Under the pieces are notes generated by a model, which worked only from the letters and a program-made list of their open reading frames with translations, did not search any database and was not told where the DNA came from. Shown piece after piece: positions 24,066 through 32,426 of a stretch of 64,000 nucleotides of DNA (its first letter is position 1; each line of letters opens with the position of its first letter). Origin of the DNA: Veillonella sp. (GTDB lineage Bacteria > Bacillota > Negativicutes > Veillonellales > Veillonellaceae); assembly GCF_041333735.1 (NCBI RefSeq), contig NZ_JBGKFB010000001.1, forward strand, positions 1-64,000. The letters are read 5' to 3'. The position numbers and the translations under genes were made by a program.

Positions 24066-25976
24066 TTAGTTACGGTCTTTAATTTCAATTTTAATGGAAT
24101 TGAAGAATTCTTCGAATGGTACGGAACCTAATTCGTCACCACCGTGTTTACGAACGTTAACTGTACCTTCTTCAACTTCTTTATCACCCACAACAAGCAT
24201 GTAAGGAACTTTTGCCATTTGTGCTTGACGGATTTTGTAGCCAATTTTTTCGCTACGATCATCCACTTCTACACGTACATAGTCGCGGTGCATTTGTTTT
24301 GCCAATTCTTTAGCATATTCAACATGTTTTTCAGAGATAGGCAAGATTTTAACTTGTACAGGAGCCATCCAAGTTGGGAATGCGCCTGCATAGTGTTCAG
24401 TTAAGATACCGATGAAACGTTCCATGGAGCCGAAGCATGCACGGTGAATCATGATAGGACGATGTTTTTGACCATCTTCACCAACATATTCAATTTGGAA
24501 ACGTTCAGGCAAGTTCATATCCAATTGGATAGTACCACATTGCCATGTACGACCTAAGGAGTCTTCGATATGGTAGTCAAGTTTAGGACCATAGAATGCA
24601 CCATCGCCAGGGTTGATTACGTAAGGAATACCTTTTGCTTCAATTGCATTGCGCAATGCTTCTGTAGCTGCTTCCCAGATTGCATCATCACCCATTGCAT
24701 TGTCTGGTTTAGTAGACAATTCAACATGGTATTTTAAGCCAAATTGGCTATAAATGCGGTCGAACAATTCGATAACTTTCATCAATTCAGATTGCATTTG
24801 GTCTGGCAACATGAATACGTGAGCATCATCTTGTGTAAATGCACGTACACGGAATAAGCCGTGTAAAGCACCGGACAATTCATGACGGTGTACTAAACCA
24901 AGTTCAGCGTAACGCAATGGGAAGTCACGGTAAGAATGCATTTCGTTTTGGTAAACCAAGATACCGCCTGGGCAGTTCATTGGTTTAATTGCATATTCTT
25001 CATCATCGATGATTGTAGTGTACATATTTTCACGGTAATGGAACCAGTGACCAGATGTTTCCCACAATTGTTTATTTAAGATGATTGGTGTGCGAATTTC
25101 TTCGTAATCAAATTCATGATGAACTTCGCGCCAGAAGTTTTCCAATTCGTTGCGAAGAGCCATACCTTTTGGTAAGAAGAATGGGAAGCCAGGACCTTCT
25201 TCTTTGATAACGAACAAGCCAAGTTCTTTACCAAGTTTACGGTGGTCGCGTTTAGCTGCTTCTTCAAGCAAGTGAAGGTATGCATCAAGTTCTTCTTTCT
25301 TTTCAAATGCTGTACCGTAAATACGTTGCAACATTTTATTCTTTTCATCGCCGCGCCAGTATGCACCTGCAATGCTTTGTAATTTGAAAGCTTTCACCTT
25401 ACCAGTGGATGCCACGTGAGGACCTGCACAAAGATCGATGAAATCACCTTGCGCGTAGCAAGAGATAACAGCATCTTCAGGAAGATCTTCGATCAATTCT
25501 ACCTTGTAGTCTTCGTTTTTAGATTTGAAGAACTCGATAGCTTCTTGACGGGACATTACAGATTTAGTGATAGGCAAGTTTTCTTTTACAATACGGCTCA
25601 TTTCCTTTTCAATTTTACCCAAATCTTCAGGAGTCAAAGTATGTTCCATATCGATATCATAGTAGAAACCTTTATCGATTGCAGGACCGATAGCCAATTT
25701 AGCTTCAGGCCATAAGCGTTTAACCGCTTGCGCCAAGATATGAGAAGCTGTGTGGCGCAAAGTATGTTTACCACCATCTTCTTCGAATGTTAAGAATGCT
25801 ACTTCAGAACCATCAACGAGTTCTTCGCGAAGGTCTGTTAATTCTCCATTTACATTTGCAGCTAGTACTTTTTTAGCCAAGCTGTTAGATAATTGTTTTA
25901 CTGCTTCCCCAAGAGTAGTGCCAGCAGCGTATTCCTTCGCACTACCATCAGGTAAAATGATTTTTACATCTGCCAT
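24066..25976 (-). CDS. thrS: Threonine-tRNA ligase
   Basis: A 636-residue class II synthetase that charges tRNA-Thr and edits Ser-tRNA-Thr. Domains in order: TGS (1-62, ILPDGSAKEYAAGTT), editing domain with HTASHILAQAVKRLWP and the SCYAQGDFIDLCAGPHV zinc-like pair, then the catalytic core. Core motifs are motif 1 near NFWREVHHEF, motif 2 RHELSGALHGLFRVRAFTQDD, and motif 3 MIHRACFGSMERF. The anticodon-binding domain starts at VKILPISEKHVEYA. The ATG at 25976 follows TGGAGGAAATTAAA; the ORF extends further only through a non-preferred start. Controlled by the T-box at 26020-26285. Confidence 0.98.
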   Translation of the reverse strand: MADVKIILPDGSAKEYAAGTTLGEAVKQLSNSLAKKVLAANVNGELTDLREELVDGSEVAFLTFEEDGGKHTLRHTASHILAQAVKRLWPEAKLAIGPAIDKGFYYDIDMEHTLTPEDLGKIEKEMSRIVKENLPITKSVMSRQEAIEFFKSKNEDYKVELIEDLPEDAVISCYAQGDFIDLCAGPHVASTGKVKAFKLQSIAGAYWRGDEKNKMLQRIYGTAFEKKEELDAYLHLLEEAAKRDHRKLGKELGLFVIKEEGPGFPFFLPKGMALRNELENFWREVHHEFDYEEIRTPIILNKQLWETSGHWFHYRENMYTTIIDDEEYAIKPMNCPGGILVYQNEMHSYRDFPLRYAELGLVHRHELSGALHGLFRVRAFTQDDAHVFMLPDQMQSELMKVIELFDRIYSQFGLKYHVELSTKPDNAMGDDAIWEAATEALRNAIEAKGIPYVINPGDGAFYGPKLDYHIEDSLGRTWQCGTIQLDMNLPERFQIEYVGEDGQKHRPIMIHRACFGSMERFIGILTEHYAGAFPTWMAPVQVKILPISEKHVEYAKELAKQMHRDYVRVEVDDRSEKIGYKIRQAQMAKVPYMLVVGDKEVEEGTVNVRKHGGDELGSVPFEEFFNSIKIEIKDRN

Positions 25977-26019
25977 TTTAATTTCCTCCAATTATTATCT
26001 AGGATAGACTGGATTTTTG

Positions 26020-26285
26020 TAATAAAAAAAGACCCTCTATCCCTACAAAACAAGGGACGAAGATCATTCGCGGTTCCACCCTAGTTAACTACCTATACGA
26101 ATCTATGTGTATAGTTAATTCACTTCATTAAGCCCGATAACGGTGGCGGCCGTATTTGCCTACTTAGGTTCGACAAATCAGTTTAAAGGGGGTAACTCTG
26201 ATATATGTGTAAGGCATTTCCAGCATCAGCCTCTCTCTGGTACACAGGGATATGAGAATCATGTCCTTTGCATAACTTTTACTAG
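26020..26285 (-). promoter_or_regulatory. T-box leader of thrS
   Basis: The T-box AGGGTGGAACCGCG is at 26069-26082 on the minus strand. The terminator (26031-26064, with seven U residues at 26024-26030) follows it and competes with it. Stem I begins near 26280 with the AGAGAGAGGCTGATG purine-rich tract. A GTTACCCCC segment at about 26195 could present the Thr codon ACC. Uncharged tRNA-Thr would stabilise the antiterminator and switch thrS on. The specifier call is tentative. Confidence 0.93.
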
Positions 26286-26288
26286 ACT

Positions 26289-26317
26289 ATAGTATCATAG
26301 GGAATTAAAAAATTCAA
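26289..26317 (-). promoter_or_regulatory. Promoter of thrS
   Basis: Minus-strand TTGAAT (26312-26317) and TACTAT (26289-26294) are 17 bases apart, just upstream of the T-box leader. Confidence 0.7.
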
Positions 26318-26386
26318 TACGGTTCAATAGTAAATTTCATAAATTCTATAAATTCAACATAATGCCCTTATCTTCTAAAACCAAAA

Positions 26387-26416
26387 GAAAACGGCCCGTA
26401 TATCGAGCCGTTTTGT
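26387..26416. terminator. Bidirectional-looking terminator
   Basis: AAAACGGC and GCCGTTTT arms. It ends the minus-strand gene at 26453. Confidence 0.75.
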
Positions 26417-26452
26417 AAGACCTATTAAACTTTGAAGATTTTGTTAGATCTA

Positions 26453-27442
26453 TTAGCGTTTGAAGTTTGTAGATAACATAGCACCAATTACCTTTTCCAA
26501 TTTGCTATTGGAAAGATCTGGGCCTTTGTAAAGTGTTAAGAGTACATCATTGGAGTTATCTTGTTTAGATACCATCATAACACCGCTACCACGAGCACCG
26601 TTATCGTCGTAATCTTTTGCTACGATAACTAGGTTCAAATAGTGGTCCTTCATGTATGTGTATACCTTGCTTGTACGAGCAGAGGAACCAATCATTTTCG
26701 CCATACTCATGCCACGGTTAAATACGATTGCATTAGCATTGTGTGGATTTGCAGCTAATTGTTGTTTTTCCTCATCATTTAGAGGCATAAGGTTTACCAT
26801 GAGGGAATCACCCATTTTACCACGGAACATGGCTGGCATTGTTTCCCGTACGTCTTCAGGAATACCTGTATCCGCAGTTAATTTCAATTCCTTAGGAACT
26901 GTCATATATAGAACGCCTTTGCTATTGCGGCCTACCTCTGTTGTACTGAGGTCTACAGCGCTAAGCATAATAGAATCTTTAATAGTTGCTACTTGGTTTG
27001 CCAATGGTTTTTCTGGAACGCCACGGCTTGCCAATTGTACATCACCGGATTTAGTTTTCTTCAACGTTTCTACATTCCAGTTAGCCCCTTTTTTGTCTGC
27101 ATCGCTAGCTTCTGTAAAAGCATTTGCTCCATCTTTTGTACCTACATACACGTAAGTTTGAGCTGGAATAATGTTATCTGGTGCACCAGTTTTATTGAAA
27201 GCAGCACCATATACTACATTAGGAATCACAGTAGAGCCAATTTGTAAGTTGTTATTCGTTTGGCTTTCCACATCAAAGTTGATATTACCAGTGAAGGTCA
27301 TATCAGGGCCATGATTGATAACAACTACATCCCCTGCTTGAGGAATGATAACAGGACCTACAGGCCCTGCCATAGCTACGCCAGCCATAGATACACTAAG
27401 GCAAGCTGTTAATAATGCACGTTTCAAAATAGATTGTTTCAT
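26453..27442 (-). CDS. Secreted protein of unknown function
   Basis: A 329-residue protein with signal peptide MKQSILKRALLTACLSVSMA and cleavage near AMA-GP. The mature N-terminus is GPVGPVIIPQAGDVVVINHG. The rest is alpha/beta with no known motif and ends LEKVIGAMLSTNF, a closing helix like those of the secreted proteins at 4906 and 7795. It lies 10 bases after the DUF4911 gene, so it may be expressed from that operon although its role looks unrelated. Confidence 0.6.
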   Translation of the reverse strand: MKQSILKRALLTACLSVSMAGVAMAGPVGPVIIPQAGDVVVINHGPDMTFTGNINFDVESQTNNNLQIGSTVIPNVVYGAAFNKTGAPDNIIPAQTYVYVGTKDGANAFTEASDADKKGANWNVETLKKTKSGDVQLASRGVPEKPLANQVATIKDSIMLSAVDLSTTEVGRNSKGVLYMTVPKELKLTADTGIPEDVRETMPAMFRGKMGDSLMVNLMPLNDEEKQQLAANPHNANAIVFNRGMSMAKMIGSSARTSKVYTYMKDHYLNLVIVAKDYDDNGARGSGVMMVSKQDNSNDVLLTLYKGPDLSNSKLEKVIGAMLSTNFKR

Positions 27443-27452
27443 AGATATACTC

Positions 27453-27728
27453 TCATTTCTCTATAGTGACATAATCAGATAAGCTAGTTAATACTTCAAT
27501 GGCTAATGGCTTTGTAGATGGTGTGCAGCGCAACATGCACCGCCCACTAGTATCTACAGATGTCATAACACCTAAATATTCATAGCCTTCAATGATGCGA
27601 TTGATATAGTTTGTATGCTTCGGCTCAAGATGAAAGAACACATACGCCTCTTCCCCAGAGGTCTCTAGATCTGGTACATCCGGAAATGCACCGATAGATT
27701 TACTCGGTTCTAATGGTATACCACTCAT
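27453..27728 (-). CDS. DUF4911 protein
   Basis: A 91-residue cytosolic protein. It has the core EEAYVFFHLEPKHTNYINRIIEGYEYLGVMTSVD followed by GRCMLRCTP, matching DUF4911. Here it follows the trhP gene by two bases. The ATG at 27728 sits immediately past the trhP stop, so the two are probably translationally coupled. The family often sits beside U32 peptidase genes, suggesting a part in the same tRNA modification; this is inference from context. Confidence 0.7.
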   Translation of the reverse strand: MSGIPLEPSKSIGAFPDVPDLETSGEEAYVFFHLEPKHTNYINRIIEGYEYLGVMTSVDTSGRCMLRCTPSTKPLAIEVLTSLSDYVTIEK

Positions 27729-27730
27729 AA

Positions 27731-28972
27731 TTACTCTGCTTTTGGTTTGCACTCACGACGCATCATGGAGTATGGTTCAAGTGGTGTATCCATATAAATG
27801 TGCACTTTCATTTGTGCATGTGGAGCTACATCGATTGGATTACCATCTTCATCTGTCATTTTTTCAATTACAGTCTCAACAAGCTCACCCTTAGGTTGGC
27901 AGAATTCTACTTTATCGCCTACCTTGAAGTTATTACGTTGTTCAAGATCAACGTATTTTTCTTCTTCGTTATAACCCAAAACTAAACCGATGAAATCATG
28001 GCTTTGTGTATTTGTAGATTTACCATAGTTTTGAGCAGTTTCGTCAGGACGGCCTTCTGCAAAGCCATCTGTATATGGACGGTGAGAAATCTTTTCTAAT
28101 TCTGCAATCCATTCTGGACGAACATACCAATCTTTACCTTCTTTAAGGTATGTATCGATAGCTGTACGGTAAACCTTTGCTACTGTTGCACAGTAGTGAA
28201 CGGATTTCATACGGCCTTCGATTTTAAGGCTGTCGATACCAGCTTCATATAAATCTGGAATACGATGAATCAAGCACAAGTCTTTAGAGTTAAAGATATA
28301 TGTACCATGCTCATCTTCTTCGATTGGGTAATATTCACCAGGTCGATTGGATTCAACAAGGGAGTATTTCCAACGGCAAGATTGAGAGCATTGACCACGG
28401 TTAGCATCGCGGTTGCCTGTCATGTAGTTAGATAATAGGCAACGACCAGAGTAAGAAATACACATGGAACCATGTACGAAGGATTCGATTTCGATATCTA
28501 CATTGTCCTTCATTTCTTTGAGGTCAGCCAAGGATACTTCACGAGCTGCTACTACGCGTGTAGCACCAAGTTCTTTCCACATTTGAACTGTGTGCCAGTT
28601 TGTTGTAGATGCTTGTGTACTTACATGAAGTTCAAGGCCTGGAGCTACGCGTTTAGCAAGGCTAAAGATACCCATGTCGGCTACGATGATCGCATCTACA
28701 CCGATACTTTCAAGGAATCTCAAATAATCCTCTAAACCTTCAAAGTCCTCATTATGAGGAATGATATTACATGTTACATGGATTTTTTTACCATGAGCAT
28801 GTACGAATTCTACAGCTTCCTTTAATTCCTCGTCGGAGAAATTAGAGTTACCTGCGCGCAAGCCAAAACGTTTGCCTGCACAATATACAGCATCCGCACC
28901 ATAGCGAATAGCCATTTTAAGCTTGTCCATATTACCGGCTGGACAAAGCAATTCCATAAAATGTTCTGCCAT
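27731..28972 (-). CDS. trhP: U32-family protein TrhP, tRNA U34 hydroxylation
   Basis: A 413-residue protein in the U32 'peptidase' family. Landmarks are ELLCPAGNMDKLKMAIRYGADAVY, the barrel signature ESFVHGSMCISYSGRCLLSNYM, the Cys cluster GQCSQSCRWKY, and SLKIEGRMKSVHYCATV. In B. subtilis and E. coli the TrhP/YegQ proteins make 5-hydroxyuridine at tRNA position 34 using prephenate. The start shares a base with the trmR stop (TAATG). B. subtilis has two trhP genes here, this locus has one plus DUF4911. Confidence 0.85.
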   Translation of the reverse strand: MAEHFMELLCPAGNMDKLKMAIRYGADAVYCAGKRFGLRAGNSNFSDEELKEAVEFVHAHGKKIHVTCNIIPHNEDFEGLEDYLRFLESIGVDAIIVADMGIFSLAKRVAPGLELHVSTQASTTNWHTVQMWKELGATRVVAAREVSLADLKEMKDNVDIEIESFVHGSMCISYSGRCLLSNYMTGNRDANRGQCSQSCRWKYSLVESNRPGEYYPIEEDEHGTYIFNSKDLCLIHRIPDLYEAGIDSLKIEGRMKSVHYCATVAKVYRTAIDTYLKEGKDWYVRPEWIAELEKISHRPYTDGFAEGRPDETAQNYGKSTNTQSHDFIGLVLGYNEEEKYVDLEQRNNFKVGDKVEFCQPKGELVETVIEKMTDEDGNPIDVAPHAQMKVHIYMDTPLEPYSMMRRECKPKAE

Positions 28973-29580
28973 TATTTGTTGTGCCCTTTCCACACACTCA
29001 CACTCATACCATCACCCATTGGATAGATGGTGGTGTTAAACAATTCTTTATTTTCAACATACGTTAAGTATTCTTTTAACCGTTTTACGATAGTCTTAAA
29101 CCGTTTTGGCGGCTCTTTATCGCCCCTTACATAGCCTCTAAAGAGTACATTGTCTGCAAGGATAACGCCTCCTTCTTTCACATGCGGCAAAATGAGCTCT
29201 AATTGCTTTAGATATTGTCCCTTAGGACCATCTAAGAACACTAGATCATATTCACCTGTGAGTTCCGTTAAGACTTGAGACGCATCACCTTTCAGCAATG
29301 TAATTGTATCAGCGTAATCGGATTGGTTAATATAATATTTTGCCATTTCATGACGCACATCATCTAGTTCAATAGAGGTAATGTGCCCCTCCTCTTTATC
29401 GAGTAGCGGAGCCATCAACAAAGCAGAGTAACCAATGGCGGTGCCCACCTCTAACACAGAGGTGGGCCGGTACAAACCTATTAATTCTTCAAATAGATGA
29501 ACCTCAGATTCGCGCAGAATCGGTACATCATTAATCATCGCATAAATGCGCTGTTCATTTAAAATATCATTTAATGTCAT
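28972..29580 (-). CDS. trmR: tRNA 5-hydroxyuridine methyltransferase
   Basis: A 202-residue SAM-dependent methyltransferase of the COMT-like family. It shows VLEVGTAIGYSALLMA (SAM-binding glycine loop, residues 40-55), SIELDDVRHEMA, YDLVFLDGPKGQY (metal-binding Asp) and LADNVLFRG. TrmR/YrrM turns ho5U34 into mo5U34 in tRNA. The neighbour trhP makes its substrate, so the pair forms a complete short pathway. Length is normal. It follows mltG by 23 bases. Confidence 0.9.
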   Translation of the reverse strand: MTLNDILNEQRIYAMINDVPILRESEVHLFEELIGLYRPTSVLEVGTAIGYSALLMAPLLDKEEGHITSIELDDVRHEMAKYYINQSDYADTITLLKGDASQVLTELTGEYDLVFLDGPKGQYLKQLELILPHVKEGGVILADNVLFRGYVRGDKEPPKRFKTIVKRLKEYLTYVENKELFNTTIYPMGDGMSVSVWKGHNK

Positions 29581-29603
29581 GAAAGTAGATTAAATCTCCT
29601 ACA

Positions 29604-31010
29604 TTACTTAGTACTATTACTACCAGGGATTACAAGCGTAGAGCGATCAACAGATTCAGCTGGCTTTACTTCAATATGAGGTTCTTGTTGTGTACTTGGT
29701 ACAACATTTTGCATAGATTCTGGAGCAGGTGTTGTAGTTGGCACATAAGAATTAGAACTAGATGATTGAGTTGCTGGTGCAGATTGAGCTGGTGCTTGTG
29801 GAGCTGGTGTTGGTGCTGGAATTTCAGCAGCTGGAACCGTTGTTGGTGTATATTTGTACGTAGGTTCCACATTAACATATTGAGAATCTGCTTCCACCGC
29901 TTCTTCAGAGCTGTAATTGTAGTTAGGCTCTGTCGTTGCCACAGCCACGTCATAGTTAGGACCAGCTTGTACTGCGGCCTCTGTATTAGAGGATGTAGCC
30001 GTATCATTACCATAGATTTTATGAACTTCCGCTAAATGTTCTTCATATGTTTTAGAGAAGTGGTTATGCCCCTCTTTATCCGCTACGAAGTATAGATAAT
30101 CTGTATCTTCAGAATGCAATACTGCATCTAACGCTTTTTTACCAGGGTTAGCAATTGGTCCTGGCGGCAAGCCTTTAGACACATATGTATTGTACGGACT
30201 TTGTAATTGTGTATCGCCAATGGTTACATCTTCCTTCGCATAACCTAGTACATAGGAAATGGTTGCATCAGATTGCAATGGAATACCATGGGCTAAACGC
30301 TTTTTAAATACCCCTGCAATTGTTGGGCGATCCGCATCAAATAAAGATTCACGTTCAACAATAGATGCCAATGTTACAAAGTCATGAATACTCATGTGTT
30401 GAGCTTGAATTTGTTTCTTCACAGCTGGTGTGAGGTAACGATTCATTTCATCCGCCATCATTTGAATGACTTCGCGTGGCGTTGCCCCTACTGGAATCTC
30501 ATAGGTACTTGGGAATAAGAAGCCTTCCACAGGATATGTAGCCGGTCTTGTGCCCTTCATGTATGGATATGGTACAAAGGTTTTTGCTTCTGCTAAGAAG
30601 TCCTTGGCCTTCATGATTTGATTTTTTTCTAGAACGATAGCAATATCCCCAACAGTATATCCTTCAGGAATGGTAACACGAATAGATTCTACATGACCTT
30701 CTTGTAATAAAGAAATGAGTTCGCGCACAGTTACCTTATTAGGAATTTGGTAGTGACCAGTTTGAAGTTTATCATTGGTACCGCTCAAATATAACCAAAG
30801 CTTAAAACCTTGCGTAGAACGAATGAGACCTCGTTCATAGAGCATTTCTGCAATTTCAGTGCCAGTCTGCCCCTTTTCAATGACAAGTACCTGACTACCA
30901 TCATCTTGAGCAAAGGTATTTGGCACTAAATAGATTGCCCCAAGGCCACCTGCGATGATTAATACGCCTACAATAATAAGGATTAAAATATATCTTAAGG
31001 CTTTTCTCAC
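29604..31010 (-). CDS. mltG: Endolytic transglycosylase MltG with long C-terminal tail
   Basis: A 468-residue protein. One membrane helix (8-28) anchors it; a LysM-like subdomain follows, then the YceG/MltG catalytic domain with the active Glu in ASIVERESLF and QSDATISYVLG. It cleaves nascent peptidoglycan strands in the periplasm. The enzyme usually stops at about 340-360 residues. Here about 120 further residues are rich in Pro, Ala, Thr, Ser and Tyr (APAPTPAPQAPAQ) and look disordered. GTG start at 31010 with AGGA upstream. First gene of mltG-trmR-trhP-DUF4911. Confidence 0.9.
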   Translation of the reverse strand: MRKALRYILILIIVGVLIIAGGLGAIYLVPNTFAQDDGSQVLVIEKGQTGTEIAEMLYERGLIRSTQGFKLWLYLSGTNDKLQTGHYQIPNKVTVRELISLLQEGHVESIRVTIPEGYTVGDIAIVLEKNQIMKAKDFLAEAKTFVPYPYMKGTRPATYPVEGFLFPSTYEIPVGATPREVIQMMADEMNRYLTPAVKKQIQAQHMSIHDFVTLASIVERESLFDADRPTIAGVFKKRLAHGIPLQSDATISYVLGYAKEDVTIGDTQLQSPYNTYVSKGLPPGPIANPGKKALDAVLHSEDTDYLYFVADKEGHNHFSKTYEEHLAEVHKIYGNDTATSSNTEAAVQAGPNYDVAVATTEPNYNYSSEEAVEADSQYVNVEPTYKYTPTTVPAAEIPAPTPAPQAPAQSAPATQSSSSNSYVPTTTPAPESMQNVVPSTQQEPHIEVKPAESVDRSTLVIPGSNSTK

Positions 31011-31220
31011 GATGTTGAGTTCCTTTCTGTAACATAACAGTATTTATCACTTTATTATACCATAAAGTCTATATTTCCCCTACATTTAAGGACATTATCT
31101 TATTATCGTCCCCAATTATGTTATATATCAATTATAGTCATCTCTTATGCTACTAGTATGAAAGGAAAATATATAAATATAATTCACCTTCTATTATAAA
31201 GCGTTTATGTATATCAAATA

Positions 31221-31252
31221 AAAATAGCGCATTGTCCTAAGACAACACGCTA
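31221..31252 (-). terminator. Terminator of the alaS-DUF1292 unit
   Basis: Minus strand AGCGTGTTGTC pairs with GACAATGCGCT, then TATTTTTATT. It separates this unit from mltG. The rest of 31053-31220 shows no feature. Confidence 0.8.
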
Positions 31253-31270
31253 GATTTACAAGGAAGTCGA

Positions 31271-31567
31271 CTACTCGCCATCTTCCATTTCTTCATACAA
31301 TTTTACTAGAGTTTCAAAGTTATCGTCATCTTCATCTAAAGGTACGTATTCTTCTACGCCTTCTTCATTTTTTTCGATGCGAGCCAAGATCATGTATGTG
31401 TCATCTTGACCTTCATGGTCAGCCTCTTCATCTTGTACATGCACAAGAACAGCATATTCTTGGCCTTCATGGCTCAAAATAATATCCTCTGTGAAGTACT
31501 GTTTGTTACCGTTTTCATCTTCGAATTCCAAGTAATATACTTCGCCTTCAAAATTTTGGTCAACCAT
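31271..31567 (-). CDS. DUF1292 protein (YrzB-like)
   Basis: A 98-residue, very acidic protein with YYLEFEDENGNKQYF and a DEDDDNFETLVKLYEEM end. DUF1292 proteins of this type follow ruvX in most Firmicutes; their role is unknown. GGAGG precedes the ATG. Confidence 0.85.
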   Translation of the reverse strand: MVDQNFEGEVYYLEFEDENGNKQYFTEDIILSHEGQEYAVLVHVQDEEADHEGQDDTYMILARIEKNEEGVEEYVPLDEDDDNFETLVKLYEEMEDGE

Positions 31568-31592
31568 CGGAAACCCTCCTTAAGAAAAATAC

Positions 31593-32012
31593 TTATTTAT
31601 TAAACTGCAAGCGATCTAAATATCCTTGCAAAATTACAACCGCTGCCATTTTATCAATAACGGACTTACGTTTTTTACGACTCACGTCAGCTGCAATGAG
31701 TTGACGTTCAGCCATAACAGTAGATAACCGCTCATCCCAATATGTTACAGGTAAATCGATGACTACCTTCATCTTTTCGACAAACTCTTCGGTCTTTTCA
31801 GCCCGTTCACCTTTTGTACCATTCATATTCTTTGGCATACCTACTACTAATTCATGTACTTCATATTCAGCAATGAGTTCTTGTAAGCGGTTAAAGTCTT
31901 TTTCAAGAGATGTTCTACGAATGGTTTCAATACCTTGTGCTGTCATGAGCAGTGCATCGCTACAGGCAATGCCGATAGTACGGCTGCCCACATCTAATGA
32001 CATAATTCTCAT
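31593..32012 (-). CDS. ruvX: Putative pre-16S rRNA nuclease / Holliday junction resolvase
   Basis: A 139-residue RNase H-fold nuclease of the YqgF family. Catalytic residues are in MSLDVGSRTIGIACSD (first Asp), the Glu in the VVGMPKNMNGTKGERA region and WDERLSTVMAERQL. The E. coli homologue trims pre-16S rRNA; resolvase activity is also reported. The ATG overlaps the ireB stop (TAATG). Confidence 0.93.
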   Translation of the reverse strand: MRIMSLDVGSRTIGIACSDALLMTAQGIETIRRTSLEKDFNRLQELIAEYEVHELVVGMPKNMNGTKGERAEKTEEFVEKMKVVIDLPVTYWDERLSTVMAERQLIAADVSRKKRKSVIDKMAAVVILQGYLDRLQFNK

Positions 32013-32272
32013 TATAGTTGTTTTGCCTTTGCGTATTCTTTCAACAATTCCTCAATCAAGTCATCCCGTTCTAAACGGCGGATATCAGAACGCGCATTAT
32101 TATAGCTTGTAATGTACGCTGGATCACCAGAGATTAGATAGCCTAAGATTTGATTAATTGGATTGTAACCTTTTTCTTGAATAGATTGATAAACCCGAGT
32201 GAGAACCTCTTCAGCTGTCATCGGTTCATCGTCTACTTTACGGAATAACATAGTTTCATCAGAAACCTTCAT
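32012..32272 (-). CDS. IreB-family regulatory phosphoprotein
   Basis: An 86-residue protein with ETMLFRKVDDEPMTAEEVLTRVY and NQILGYLISGDPAYITSYNNAR, the DUF965/IreB signature. In Enterococcus it is a substrate of a PASTA-type Ser/Thr kinase affecting cephalosporin tolerance. The ATG at 32272 has AAGGAGG 6 bases upstream; the longer frame has no such site. It is coupled to ruvX. Confidence 0.92.
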   Translation of the reverse strand: MKVSDETMLFRKVDDEPMTAEEVLTRVYQSIQEKGYNPINQILGYLISGDPAYITSYNNARSDIRRLERDDLIEELLKEYAKAKQL

Positions 32273-32426
32273 CGTATCCCTCCTTTTTATTACATTGGCA
32301 GGTTTCACTGTAAAAGTGAAACCTCGCCTCCTATTATACTTGAATTAAAGCTACAAAGTCAGTAACTTTTTATGCATTATAAAAAATTTCTATAACAGAT
32401 ACAAGTATAATTATAAAATTATATGC

